A stretch of DNA of 64,000 bases from Nocardioides sp. YIM 152315 (GTDB lineage Bacteria > Actinomycetota > Actinomycetes > Propionibacteriales > Nocardioidaceae): assembly GCF_029210375.1 (NCBI RefSeq), contig NZ_JARGER010000034.1:30715-94714 (forward strand), written 5' to 3'. Under the pieces are notes generated by a model, which saw nothing but the letters and a program-made list of their open reading frames with translations, did no database searches and had not been told where the DNA came from. How positions within the stretch are numbered: the stretch's first letter is position 1; each line of letters starts with the position of its first letter. Positions 16,604-25,354 of the stretch are shown here, piece by piece. Made by a program: the position numbers and the translations under genes.

Positions 16604-17152
16604 TCAGCCCCAGTGGTCTCCCCAGCCCCACAGGCTCGGCGCCTGGGTGCTGTGCGCGTCCTCGATGCCGAAGCGGCCGCGGAAGAAGAGCATCGGCCGC
16701 TCGTCGGCCGGGTCGGTCTCCAGCTCGAGGACGCGACCGATCACCACGTCGTGGTCACCGGCCACGTGCACGTCCTCGACCTGCGCGTGCACCCGCAGCA
16801 GCGAGCCGCGGAGCGACGGGGTGCCCCATCGCGACTCCACCCAGTCGAGGTCGTCGAACTTGCGGCCGCGGCTGGACCCGAAGCGCTGGCACAGCTCGTC
16901 CTGGTCCTCGCCGAGCACGTTGACGGTGAACCGGCCCGAGCGGCGGATGCCCGGCCAGGCGCGGCCACGGTGGTCGGCGCAGAAGAGCACCAGCGGCGGC
17001 TCGAGCGACACCGAGGCGAAGGACTGGCAGGCGAATCCGAGCGGCCCGTCGTCGTACCCGGTCACCACCGTCACGCCGGTCGCGAAGGAGCCCATCGCGC
17101 GGCGCATGTCGGCGGGCGACGGCGGGCTCACTACCGCGGTCGTGTCGATCAT
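16604..17152 (-). CDS. hsaB: Flavin reductase component for HsaA
   Basis: 182 residues of the HpaC/HsaB flavin reductase domain. Motifs are MRRAMGSFATGVTVVTGYDD, GFACQSFASVSLEPPLVLFC (flavin-binding Ser/Thr) and DHDVVIGRVLELE near the C-terminus. It reduces FMN with NADH and delivers FMNH2 to the HsaA monooxygenase. It is transcribed alone on the minus strand, divergent from hsaD, with two copies of the steroid palindrome in the 121-base gap. The C-terminal tail GIEDAHSTQAPSLWGWGDHW is like that of steroid-cluster flavin reductases. Confidence 0.88.
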   Translation of the reverse strand: MIDTTAVVSPPSPADMRRAMGSFATGVTVVTGYDDGPLGFACQSFASVSLEPPLVLFCADHRGRAWPGIRRSGRFTVNVLGEDQDELCQRFGSSRGRKFDDLDWVESRWGTPSLRGSLLRVHAQVEDVHVAGDHDVVIGRVLELETDPADERPMLFFRGRFGIEDAHSTQAPSLWGWGDHWG

Positions 17153-17193
17153 GGCACGGACGGTACGGCGCGTCGGCCGCCCGGGCCGCGACG

Positions 17194-17232
17194 ATCCCGG
17201 TCAGCGGTCCGGCGATTCCCGGTCATCGGGAT
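17194..17232. promoter_or_regulatory. Two steroid-island palindromes in the hsaB-hsaD divergent promoter
   Basis: ATCCCGGTCAGCGGTCC at 17194-17210 and TTCCCGGTCATCGGGAT at 17216-17232 (15 of 17 matches to the consensus). Their centres are 22 bp apart, about two helical turns. That spacing would let dimers bind on one face between the two divergent starts (17152 and 17274). Confidence 0.55.
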
Positions 17233-17273
17233 GCCGGGCGGTGCCGCCGGATGCCGGTTCCTACCGTGACCGC

Positions 17274-18167
17274 GTGAGTGCGACGACCAGCGCCCCGAGT
17301 GGCCCCGAGCTGACCCACGACGGCACCCTGCGCGAGCTGCCCACGACCGACGGGGTGCTGCGCTACCACGAGGCCGGCGACCCGGCGGCGCCACCGCTGC
17401 TGCTCCTGCACGGCTCCGGGCCGGGTGTCACCGGCTGGCGCAACTTCGGCGAGAACCTGCCGCTCCTCGCGCAGCACTTCCGCTGCCTCGTGCTGGAGTT
17501 CCCGGGGTTCGGCGTCAGTGACGCCACCGACCAGCACCCGATGGCCGCGGCACTGCCGGCCGTGGATCGGTTCCTGGACGGTCTGCGCCTGGACCGCGTC
17601 GACGTGATCGGCAACTCGATGGGCGGCGTCGTCGCGACCCGGTTCGCGGTCGCCCAGCCCGAGCGGGTGCGTCGGATGGTCACGGTCGGCGGCATGGGGC
17701 GCGCGATCTTCAGCCCGTCGCCGGGGGAGGGCCTGAACCTGCTCATGGAGTTCACCGAGGCCCCGAGCCGCGAGCGGCTCGTGGAGTGGCTGAACTCGAT
17801 GGTCCACGACCGGTCGCTGGTGACCGAGGAGCTCATCGAGCAGCGCTGGGCGCAGGCGATCGAGCCGAGCACGCTGGCGGCCGCGCGCCGGATGTACAGC
17901 CGCCCCGCCCTGGAGGGCATGAGCAGGGCGGCCGAGTCGTCCCCGGAGCCGCCGTACTGGGCGATGCTGCACCGGATCCGCGCACGCACGCTCCTCACCT
18001 GGGGTCGCGACGACCGGGTCAGCCCGCTCGACATGGCGCTGGTGCCGATGCGGACGATCCCCGACGTCGAGCTGCACGTGCTGCCCAACTGCGGGCACTG
18101 GGCGATGATCGAGCAGAAGTCCGCCTGGGAGGCGGTCGTGCTCGCCTTCCTGACGAGGGAGGACTGA
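17274..18167 (+). CDS. hsaD: Meta-cleavage product hydrolase (4,9-DSHA hydrolase)
   Basis: 297 residues, alpha/beta hydrolase. The oxyanion segment is LLLLHGSGPGVTGWRNF, the nucleophile Ser115 lies in GNSMGGVVA, Asp246 in WGRDDRVSP and His275 in NCGHWAMIEQ. This arrangement is diagnostic for the MCP hydrolases BphD/HsaD. It cleaves 4,9-DSHA to DOHNAA and the dienoate used by HsaE. The GTG at 17274 is the start; the gene abuts kstD, starting 2 bases after the stop, in the order hsaD-kstD-kshB. Confidence 0.92.
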   Translation: MSATTSAPSGPELTHDGTLRELPTTDGVLRYHEAGDPAAPPLLLLHGSGPGVTGWRNFGENLPLLAQHFRCLVLEFPGFGVSDATDQHPMAAALPAVDRFLDGLRLDRVDVIGNSMGGVVATRFAVAQPERVRRMVTVGGMGRAIFSPSPGEGLNLLMEFTEAPSRERLVEWLNSMVHDRSLVTEELIEQRWAQAIEPSTLAAARRMYSRPALEGMSRAAESSPEPPYWAMLHRIRARTLLTWGRDDRVSPLDMALVPMRTIPDVELHVLPNCGHWAMIEQKSAWEAVVLAFLTRED

Positions 18168-18169
18168 CC

Positions 18170-19834
18170 ATGACCGAGACCGGCACCGGGTGGGACGACG
18201 AGGTCGACTTCCTGGTCGTGGGCTCCGGCGGCGGCGGGATGACCGCCGCTCTGGCCGCCCACGACGCCGGCCTCTCCACGCTGATCGTGGAGAAGGCCGC
18301 GATGTATGGCGGCAGCACCGGCATCTCCGGCGGCGGCATCTGGATCCCGAACAACCCCACGCTGCGCAAGGCCGGGCACGACGACAGCCGGGAGTCGATC
18401 CGGCGCTATCTCGACGCGCTGACCGAGGGCAAGGTGGCCCCGGCCCGCCTCGACACCTACGTCGACCAGGGCCCGGCGGCCATGGAGCTGCTGGCCCGGA
18501 GTCGGTGGTGGAAGCTCGCCTGGACCAAGGGCTACGCCGACTACCACCCCGAGTACGAGGGCGGCCGCCCGCGCGGCCGGTCGGTCGAGCCCCGGCCGTT
18601 CGACACGCGCAAGCTCGGCGAGGACGAGCGCTTCCAACGTCCCAACAGCATGAAGGGCCCGCTGGGCCTGTGGATCACCGCCGCCGACTACCGCGACCTC
18701 GCCATGGTCAAGCGCACCTGGCGCGGCCGGTGGAAGTCGGTCGTGGCGGCCTGGCGGGTCTCCTCCAACGTGATCCGGCGTCGTCACATGGCCACCGGCG
18801 GCCGGGCCCTGGTGGCACGCCTGCGGATGGCCCTCAAGGACGCCGGGGTCCCGCTGTGGCTGCGCACGCCGATGACCGCCCTGGTCGTCGAGGGTGACCG
18901 GGTCGCCGGCATCGAGGTTGCGCGCGACGGCGGCACCGCCCGGATCCGCGGCCGCTACGGCGTGCTGCTGGCCTGCGGTGGCTTCGACCACGACCCCGAG
19001 CTGCGCGAGGCGCACCTGCCCGAGGGCGCCCGCGCCGACCACAGCCTGGGCGCCCGGGAGAACACCGGCGACGGCATCGTCGAGGGCCAGCGGCTGGGCG
19101 CCGCGGTCGACTTCATGGACGACGCCTGGTGGATGCCGAGCGTCGAGCACCCCAGCGGCGCGACGATCCCGCTGGTCTCCGAGCGTGCGATCCCGGGCCA
19201 GGTGATCGTGTCGACCGACGGCCGCCGATTCACCAACGAGGCCTCGCCGTACGTCAACTTCGTCCACGACCAGCTCGAGGGCAAGCACGTGGAGGCCTGG
19301 TGTGTCATGGACTCCCGGGCCCGGTCGCGCTACCCGTTCGCGCAGATCCTGCCGGGCGCGCCCTTCCCGAGGTCGTTCTACGAGGCCCGCCTGGTGCACC
19401 GGGCCGACGACCTGCGCGAGCTCGCCCGGGCGATCGGCGTCCACGAGGACAACCTGGTCGCCACGGTCGATCGCTTCAACGGGTTCGCTCGCTCGGGCGT
19501 CGACGAGGACTTCGGCCGCGGCACCTCGGCGTACGACCACTACTACGGCGACCCCAACCTGACGAACCCCAACCTCGACGTCATCGACAAGGCGCCGTTC
19601 TACGCGATCCGCATCGAGATCGGCGACCTGGGCACCAAGGGTGGACTGGTGTGCGACGAGCACGGGCGGGTGCTGCGCCAGGACGGGTCCGTCATCGACG
19701 GCCTGTACGCGACCGGCAACGCGAGCGCGTCGGTGATGGCCAACGAGTACGCCGGGCCGGGAGCGACGATCGGCCCCTCGATCGTGTTCGGGTACGTCGC
19801 CGCGCGACATGCGGCCGCCGGGCGGGTCGACTGA
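18170..19834 (+). CDS. kstD: 3-ketosteroid delta-1-dehydrogenase
   Basis: 554 residues, close to characterised KstD enzymes. The FAD-binding motif is FLVVGSGGGGMTAALAAHDA, with GGSTGISGGGIWIPNN. The C-terminal catalytic motif is ASVMANEYAGPGATIG, containing the Tyr and Gly pair used for enolate formation. NPNLDVIDKAPFYAI is also typical. It introduces the C1-C2 double bond that, with 9-alpha-hydroxylation, triggers ring-B opening. It is co-transcribed with hsaD and kshB. Two further FAD proteins of this superfamily are in the island (23073 and 32150); this one is the best KstD match. Confidence 0.9.
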   Translation: MTETGTGWDDEVDFLVVGSGGGGMTAALAAHDAGLSTLIVEKAAMYGGSTGISGGGIWIPNNPTLRKAGHDDSRESIRRYLDALTEGKVAPARLDTYVDQGPAAMELLARSRWWKLAWTKGYADYHPEYEGGRPRGRSVEPRPFDTRKLGEDERFQRPNSMKGPLGLWITAADYRDLAMVKRTWRGRWKSVVAAWRVSSNVIRRRHMATGGRALVARLRMALKDAGVPLWLRTPMTALVVEGDRVAGIEVARDGGTARIRGRYGVLLACGGFDHDPELREAHLPEGARADHSLGARENTGDGIVEGQRLGAAVDFMDDAWWMPSVEHPSGATIPLVSERAIPGQVIVSTDGRRFTNEASPYVNFVHDQLEGKHVEAWCVMDSRARSRYPFAQILPGAPFPRSFYEARLVHRADDLRELARAIGVHEDNLVATVDRFNGFARSGVDEDFGRGTSAYDHYYGDPNLTNPNLDVIDKAPFYAIRIEIGDLGTKGGLVCDEHGRVLRQDGSVIDGLYATGNASASVMANEYAGPGATIGPSIVFGYVAARHAAAGRVD

Positions 19835-19836
19835 GC

Positions 19837-20859
19837 ATGGCCACGGTGCGCGTCGTCGAGGTGGTCGCGGAGACCACCGAGGCCCACACCCTCGTCCTCG
19901 AGCCGACCGACGGCGGTCGCTGGGACTACCGGCCCGGTCAGTTCCTCACGGTGCGGGTGCCCTCGCAGCGGCCCGGCGGCGCCGCCCGCTGCTACTCGCT
20001 CTGCTCCTCGCCGGTGCACGACGACCGGCTCAAGGTGACGGTCAAGCGGACCCGCGAGGGCTATGCGTCCAACTGGCTGTGCGACCACGTGGTCGCGGGT
20101 GACGAGCTGGAGGTGCTGCCCCCGGCCGGGACCTTCGTGCCCCGCGACCTGGACGCCGACTTCCTGCTCCTGGCGGGCGGCAGCGGCATCACGCCGGTGC
20201 TGTCCATCCTCAAGTCCGCCCTGCACTCCGGCTCCGGCCAGGTGGTGCTGGTCTACGCCAACCGCGACGAGTCCTCGGTGATCTTCCGGGACGCGCTGGT
20301 GGACCTGGCCGGGGCGTTCCCCGGGCGGCTCGCGATCGTGCACTGGCTGGAGTCGGTGCAGGGCCTGCCGACCGAGGCCGGCGTGCGGGCGCTGGTGGCG
20401 CCGTACGCCGACCGCGACGCCTTCGTCTGCGGCCCCGGGCCGTTCATGGACCTCGCGGGGCGGGTGCTCGCCGACCTCGGGGTGCCGCGCGAGCGGCTGC
20501 ACCAGGAGGTCTTCACGTCGTTGGAGGGGGATCCCTTCGCCGCCGTACCCGTGCTGCCCGCGGACGGCGCCGTCGACGGCGAGCCGGCAGAGCTGGTGGT
20601 CGAGCTCGACGGCGGAGTCACCACCCACCCGTGGCCGGCCGGAGCGAAGCTCCTCGACGTGCTCCTCGCCGCCGGGGTGCAGGCGCCGTTCTCCTGTCGC
20701 GAGGGTGCCTGCAGTGCCTGCGCCTGCGTGCTCCAGGAGGGCACCGTCGAGCTCGAGCACAACGAGGTCCTCGACGACGCCGACCTCGCCGACGGGCTCA
20801 TCCTGTCGTGCCAGGCCCGGGCCACCTCGCCGGTGGTCAAGGTGTCCTACGACGCCTGA
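19837..20859 (+). CDS. kshB: 3-ketosteroid 9-alpha-hydroxylase, reductase subunit
   Basis: 340 residues of class IA reductase layout. It has an FAD-binding barrel (RCYSLCSSP), an NADH domain (LLLAGGSGITPVLSIL, VCGPGPFMD) and a C-terminal plant-type [2Fe-2S] domain (FSCREGACSACACVLQEG, then LSCQA). It passes electrons from NADH to the KshA Rieske centre. It follows kstD by 2 bases, whereas its partner kshA lies 6.8 kb away on the other strand. Length and domain order equal those of known KshB. Confidence 0.92.
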   Translation: MATVRVVEVVAETTEAHTLVLEPTDGGRWDYRPGQFLTVRVPSQRPGGAARCYSLCSSPVHDDRLKVTVKRTREGYASNWLCDHVVAGDELEVLPPAGTFVPRDLDADFLLLAGGSGITPVLSILKSALHSGSGQVVLVYANRDESSVIFRDALVDLAGAFPGRLAIVHWLESVQGLPTEAGVRALVAPYADRDAFVCGPGPFMDLAGRVLADLGVPRERLHQEVFTSLEGDPFAAVPVLPADGAVDGEPAELVVELDGGVTTHPWPAGAKLLDVLLAAGVQAPFSCREGACSACACVLQEGTVELEHNEVLDDADLADGLILSCQARATSPVVKVSYDA

Positions 20860-20868
20860 GCCCGATCC

Positions 20869-20885
20869 TTCCCGGTGACCGGGAA
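20869..20885. promoter_or_regulatory. Perfect steroid-island palindrome upstream of second hsaA-type gene
   Basis: TTCCCGGTGACCGGGAA is a perfect 17-bp palindrome in the 88-base gap after kshB and 63 bases before the next start. It is the cleanest copy and is used as the reference for the other sites. Confidence 0.6.
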
Positions 20886-20947
20886 CCTCCCGGCGCCGGT
20901 GTCGCGTCCGGTGCCACGGTGGGGCCCACGCTGTTTCAGGAGGCCCT

Positions 20948-22132
20948 ATGACCAACCCCGTCCTCGCGGCCGTCGAGGAGCGAGCCGAGGAGATCGCCGC
21001 GCACGCGGAGTCCAACGAGCGACTCGGCCGGCTCGACGACGCCGCGGCCAAGCTGCTGCGCGAGACCGGTGTGATGCGGATGCTGCAACCGGCCCGGTAC
21101 GGAGGCGCCGAGGCGCACCCGCGAGACTTCGCCGAGACCGTGATGCGGATCGCCTCGCTCGACGGCTCCACCGGTTGGGTCGCCGGCATCGTCGGCGTGC
21201 ACCCGTGGGAGATGGCGATGTGCGACCCCCAGGTGCAGGAGGAGATCTGGGGTGAGGACCAGGACACCTGGATCGCCTCGCCGTACGCGCCGATGGGCAT
21301 CCTGCGTCCGGTCGACGGCGGCTACATCTTCAACGGACGCTGGCAGTTCTCCTCCGGCACCGACCACTGCCAGTGGATCTTCCTCGGCGCCTTCATGGGC
21401 GACGCCGAGGGCAACCGGGTGATGCCGCCGCAGAACTACCACGTGATCCTGCCGCGTTCGGACTACACGATCGTGGAGGACACCTGGGACGTCGTCGGTC
21501 TGCGGGGCACCGGGTCCAAGGACATCGTCGTCGAGAATGCCTTCATCCCCGAGAACCGGGTGGTGGCGTTCGCCAAGTTCCTCGACGGCTCCCAGCCGCG
21601 CGAGGCGGGGCTGACCAACCCGACCTACCACATCCCGTTCACCACGGCCTTCCCGCTCGGAATCACCAGCGCGGTCGTCGGCATCGCGGAGGGCGCGCTC
21701 GCTGCGCACCTGGCCTACCAGAAGACACGGGTGCAGGTCACCGGCACCAAGATCACCGACGACCCGTACGTGCTGTCGGCCGTCGGCGCCGCTGCGGAGG
21801 AGATCAAGGCCTCGCGCACGGCGATGCTCGACAACGTCAGCCGCTTCTACGACGCCGCCGAGGCCGGCCGCGAGGTCACCTTCGCCGAGCGCGCCGCCTC
21901 CCGGCGTACCCAGGTCGCCGCTGCCTGGCGCGCGGTGCGCGCCATGGACGAGGTCGTGGCCCGATCGGGTGGCAACGGCCTGCGGATGGACAACCCGATC
22001 CAGCGGTTCTGGCGCGACGGCCATATGGGCCTGGCCCACGCCATCCACGTGCCCGGTCCGGTCTTCCATGTGTCGACGCTGACCGACATCGACATCACGC
22101 CCCCGCCCGGACCCCTGCTCTCGATGATCTGA
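20948..22132 (+). CDS. HsaA-type flavin-dependent monooxygenase, second copy
   Basis: 394 residues, the same fold as the product of 14355. Shared landmarks are MLQPARYGGAEAHP, DGSTGWVAGIVGVHPW, FSSGTDHCQW and DVVGLRGTGSKDIVV. The C-terminus differs: WRDGHMGLAHAIHVPGPVF and a PPPGP tail replace the HsaA-like ending. It sits 11 bases ahead of hsaC, so it could be the working DHSA-forming oxygenase or one acting on another phenol or steroid. No reductase is adjacent; HsaB could serve both copies. Start ATG 20948 is preceded by CAGGAGG. Confidence 0.8.
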   Translation: MTNPVLAAVEERAEEIAAHAESNERLGRLDDAAAKLLRETGVMRMLQPARYGGAEAHPRDFAETVMRIASLDGSTGWVAGIVGVHPWEMAMCDPQVQEEIWGEDQDTWIASPYAPMGILRPVDGGYIFNGRWQFSSGTDHCQWIFLGAFMGDAEGNRVMPPQNYHVILPRSDYTIVEDTWDVVGLRGTGSKDIVVENAFIPENRVVAFAKFLDGSQPREAGLTNPTYHIPFTTAFPLGITSAVVGIAEGALAAHLAYQKTRVQVTGTKITDDPYVLSAVGAAAEEIKASRTAMLDNVSRFYDAAEAGREVTFAERAASRRTQVAAAWRAVRAMDEVVARSGGNGLRMDNPIQRFWRDGHMGLAHAIHVPGPVFHVSTLTDIDITPPPGPLLSMI

Positions 22133-22143
22133 GGAGACTCCAC

Positions 22144-23070
22144 ATGACCGACATCAAGGGACTCGGCTACCTCCGCGTCCAGACGACCGACGTGCCACGC
22201 TGGCGCGAGCTCACCGTCGAGGCGCTCGGTCTCGCCGAGTCGACCGGGCCGGTCGACGGCGGGCTCTACCTGCGCATGGACGAGCGCGCCGCCCGCCTCG
22301 CCGTGCTCCCGGGTGGGAGCGACCGGGTGCTCTCGGTGGGCTGGGAGGTCCGCGACCAGTTCGCGCTGGCCCGGGTCGGTCGCGCGGTCGAGGCCGCGGG
22401 GTTCGGGGTCAAGGAGCTCACCGTCGAGGAGTGCGATGACCGTCGCGTCGAGGCGGGGATCGGCTTCGAGGACCCGGCCGGCACGCCGGTGGAGGTCTTC
22501 TTCGGACCGGTGCTCGACCACGACCCCGTGCTGACTCGGTGGGCGCAGGGCTTCGTCACCGGCGCGCAGGGCATGGGCCACGTGGTGCTGCCCACGACCG
22601 CGATGGAGGAGACGGTCTCCTTCTACACCGAGGTGCTCGGCTTCCTGCCGCGCGGCGCGATCCGCGTCGGCCCGACCCCACCGCCGGGTCAGCAGCAGTC
22701 GCGGGTGCGCTTCATGGGTGTCAACCAGCGCCACCACAGCCTCGCGATCTGCCCGGCCCCGCACGGCGAGGAGCCCGGCGTGGTGCACCTGATGGTGGAG
22801 GTCGACTCGCTCGACGCCGTGGGTCGCGCGCTCGACGAGATCAACCGGCGCGGCTTCTCGGTCTCCTCGACCCTCGGTCGGCACACCAACGACAAGATGG
22901 TCTCGTTCTACGTGCGGGCCCCCGGCGGCTGGGACCTGGAGTACGGCTACGACGGCATGCTCGTCGACGAGACCTCCTATACCGCCGAGGAGATCACCGC
23001 GGACTCCTACTGGGGCCACGACTGGTCCGGGTCGGAGCCGCTCGCGGCATTCAGCCCGCCGCAACGCTGA
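22144..23070 (+). CDS. hsaC: 3,4-DHSA extradiol dioxygenase
   Basis: 308 residues, type I extradiol dioxygenase with duplicated VOC domains. The iron ligands are visible in the C-terminal half: His146 (QGMGHVVLP), His197/198 (NQRHHSLAI) and Glu266 (WDLEYGYDG). The conserved TLGRHTNDKMVSFYVRAPGG stretch is typical for BphC/HsaC. It opens the catechol ring of 3,4-DHSA between C4 and C5, giving the HsaD substrate. It forms one transcript with the upstream monooxygenase and downstream flavoprotein and SDR genes. Confidence 0.92.
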   Translation: MTDIKGLGYLRVQTTDVPRWRELTVEALGLAESTGPVDGGLYLRMDERAARLAVLPGGSDRVLSVGWEVRDQFALARVGRAVEAAGFGVKELTVEECDDRRVEAGIGFEDPAGTPVEVFFGPVLDHDPVLTRWAQGFVTGAQGMGHVVLPTTAMEETVSFYTEVLGFLPRGAIRVGPTPPPGQQQSRVRFMGVNQRHHSLAICPAPHGEEPGVVHLMVEVDSLDAVGRALDEINRRGFSVSSTLGRHTNDKMVSFYVRAPGGWDLEYGYDGMLVDETSYTAEEITADSYWGHDWSGSEPLAAFSPPQR

Positions 23071-23072
23071 GG

Positions 23073-24527
23073 ATGGAGGGGTCGGCGACCCACTGCGACG
23101 TCCTCGTGGTGGGCTTCGGGTGTGCCGGCGCCACCGCGGCCATCGAGGCCGCGGAGGCCGGCGCGTCCGTGGTGGTGCTCGAGCGGGCGGGCGCGCCCGG
23201 CGGGTCCTCGGCGCTCTCGGGCGGCGAGCTCTACCTCGGCGGCGGGACGGCCGTGCAGCGAGCGTGCGGCTTCGCGGACTCGGCGGACGCGATGCACGCC
23301 TTCCTGGCGGCCGCGCTCGGCCCGCACGCCGACGAGGAGAAGCTGCGCCTCTACTGCGACGGGTCGGTCGAGCACTTCGACTGGCTGGTCGGGCACGGCG
23401 TCACCTTCAAGCCGACGCTCTACGACAAACCGACCTGGATGCCGCACACCGACGACGGCCTGATGTGGCTGGGGGAGAACAGCTGGCCGTTCACCACCAT
23501 GGCCGACCCGGCTCCGCGCGGGCACCGGGGGCCGGCGCCGTACTACGCGGGCAAGGTCCTGATGGACGCCCTGGTCGCCGCGGCGTCCGCCGCCGGCGCG
23601 GTCACCCACACCGACACCCGGGCCACCGGCCTGGTCGTCGAGGACGGCGTGGTCGTGGGCGTCTCGGCCCGGCGCTTCGGCGCGGACGTCGACTACCGCG
23701 CCGCCCGCGGCGTGGTGCTCACGACCGGCGGCTTCGTCGACAACGAGGCGATGCTCGCCGAGCACGCGCCGTCCCTCCTCGGCCACGGCAAGGTCAGCGA
23801 CGGGCTCGACGACGGCAGCGGGATCGCGATGGCGCTCCGGGTCGGCGCGGCCACCCGACGCATGCACGCCCACGAGACGGCACTCACCTACCTGCCGGCC
23901 CTCGCCGTGCGGGGACTGGTGGTCGACGGGCTGGGGCAGCGCTTCGTCAACGAGGACAGCTATCCCGGCATCGTCAGCCACGCCGCCGTCGCGCACCGGC
24001 CCGCGCCGTACTGGGTGATCGTCGACCAGGAGGGCTTCGACGAGGTGTCGGAGCGGGAGCGCTGGGGAGTCCGGCCGACATGCGCCGCCGAGGACCTCGA
24101 CGAGCTCGGCGCCGAGCTGCGGATGCCCGAGGGCGCGCTCGCCGCGACCGTCGCGGCGTACAACCGCGACGCCGAGCGCGGCGAGGACAGCTGGTTCCAC
24201 AAGGACCGACGCTGGCTGCGTCCGCTGCGGGCGCCGTACGCCGCCATCGACGTCGCCGCCGGCTTCCACCCCGGCGACCGGGAGAGCGGGGCGAACGGCA
24301 ACGGCGTCGCCGGCTTCACGCTCGGGGGCCTGCACACCACTCCGGACGGCGGGGTGCTGGCCTGGTCGGGCGCGCCGGTGCCCGGCCTCTACGCCGCCGG
24401 TCGGTCCACCTCGGGGATCCACGGCGACGGCTACATCAGCGGGACCTCGCTCGGCGACGGCACCTTCTTCGGTCGCCGCGCCGGCCGCAGCGCAGCGGAG
24501 TCCCGTCGCGCCGCGTCCCACACCTGA
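23073..24527 (+). CDS. FAD-dependent dehydrogenase of the KstD/fumarate-reductase superfamily
   Basis: 484 residues. The Rossmann start is VLVVGFGCAGATAAIEAAEAG, followed by GGSSALSGGELYLGGGTAV, an internal TTGGFVDNEAML and a C-terminal YAAGRSTSGIHGDGYISG motif. It lacks the EYAGPGATIG segment of KstD1-type enzymes. A different steroid double-bond reaction, such as a delta-4 or other ketosteroid dehydrogenase, or a reductase role is therefore more likely. It starts 2 bases after hsaC. The substrate is not readable from sequence. Confidence 0.75.
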   Translation: MEGSATHCDVLVVGFGCAGATAAIEAAEAGASVVVLERAGAPGGSSALSGGELYLGGGTAVQRACGFADSADAMHAFLAAALGPHADEEKLRLYCDGSVEHFDWLVGHGVTFKPTLYDKPTWMPHTDDGLMWLGENSWPFTTMADPAPRGHRGPAPYYAGKVLMDALVAAASAAGAVTHTDTRATGLVVEDGVVVGVSARRFGADVDYRAARGVVLTTGGFVDNEAMLAEHAPSLLGHGKVSDGLDDGSGIAMALRVGAATRRMHAHETALTYLPALAVRGLVVDGLGQRFVNEDSYPGIVSHAAVAHRPAPYWVIVDQEGFDEVSERERWGVRPTCAAEDLDELGAELRMPEGALAATVAAYNRDAERGEDSWFHKDRRWLRPLRAPYAAIDVAAGFHPGDRESGANGNGVAGFTLGGLHTTPDGGVLAWSGAPVPGLYAAGRSTSGIHGDGYISGTSLGDGTFFGRRAGRSAAESRRAASHT

Positions 24528-24551
24528 CCCGACCCGTCCCCAGGAGGATCC

Positions 24552-25328
24552 ATGTCCCGTCTCGTCGTCGTCACCGGTGCCGCATCCGGGATCGGTGCCG
24601 CCGTCCGCCGCCTGCTGGAGGAGCGCGGTGACCGCGTGCTGGGCGTCGACCTGGAGGGCACGGAGGTCATCGCCGATCTCGCCACGGCGGCGGGCCGCGA
24701 CGCCGCCGTCGCCGCGGTGCTGGAGCAGTCCGGGGGAGCGGTCGACGGCGTCGTCACCTGCGCGGGGCTGTCGGGCGTGGCGCCGGCGCTGCCGCACGTC
24801 AACTTCTTCGGGACGACCGAGCTGGTGGCCGGGCTGCGCGGGGCACTGTCCGCGTCGCGGGCCCCGCGGGTGGTGGTGATCGGCTCGATCTCCGCAACCC
24901 AGCCGGTGGACCAGCCGCTCGTCGACGCGCTGTTGGCCGCCGACGTCGCGGCTGTCACCGCTGCGACCGCGGCGGCGCTCGCCGACCGCCGGCCCCAGCA
25001 GCTCTACCCGTCCTCGAAGTCGGCGCTCGCGCAGTGGGCGAGGCGCACCGCAGTCTCCGCGGGCTGGGCCGACGCCGGCATCCCCGTCAACGTCGTCGCC
25101 CCGGGCGTGGTGCTCACCCCGATGAGCGAGGCGCTGTTCGGCGACCCGCGGATGAAGAAGGTGATGGACGCCGCGGTCCCGATGCCGCTGCACGGCTACT
25201 CGGCTCCCGAGGACGTCGCGCGGGTCATCGGCTTCCTGCTCTCCCCGGAGACGACGCACGTCACCGGCCAGGTGCTGTACGTCGACGGCGGGGCCGAGGC
25301 CACGCTCCGGGGATCGACCCACTTCTGA
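24552..25328 (+). CDS. 3-alpha-hydroxysteroid dehydrogenase/carbonyl reductase-like SDR
   Basis: 258 residues. The short lid-less SDR layout strongly recalls Comamonas testosteroni 3-alpha-HSD. It opens VVVTGAASGIGAAVRRLLEE, then has GVDLEGTEVIADLATAAGR, VNFFGTTELVAGL, the catalytic YPSSK, VVAPGVVLTPM and a TTHVTGQVLYVDGG end. The Asp after strand 2 (VDLEG) favours NAD(H). It would oxidise 3-alpha-hydroxysteroids to 3-ketosteroids, feeding KstD and KSH. A ribosome-binding site AGGAGG precedes the ATG. It is in the hsaC operon. Confidence 0.75.
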   Translation: MSRLVVVTGAASGIGAAVRRLLEERGDRVLGVDLEGTEVIADLATAAGRDAAVAAVLEQSGGAVDGVVTCAGLSGVAPALPHVNFFGTTELVAGLRGALSASRAPRVVVIGSISATQPVDQPLVDALLAADVAAVTAATAAALADRRPQQLYPSSKSALAQWARRTAVSAGWADAGIPVNVVAPGVVLTPMSEALFGDPRMKKVMDAAVPMPLHGYSAPEDVARVIGFLLSPETTHVTGQVLYVDGGAEATLRGSTHF

Positions 25329-25354
25329 TCGAGCCGACCACGCAGGAGGACGAC

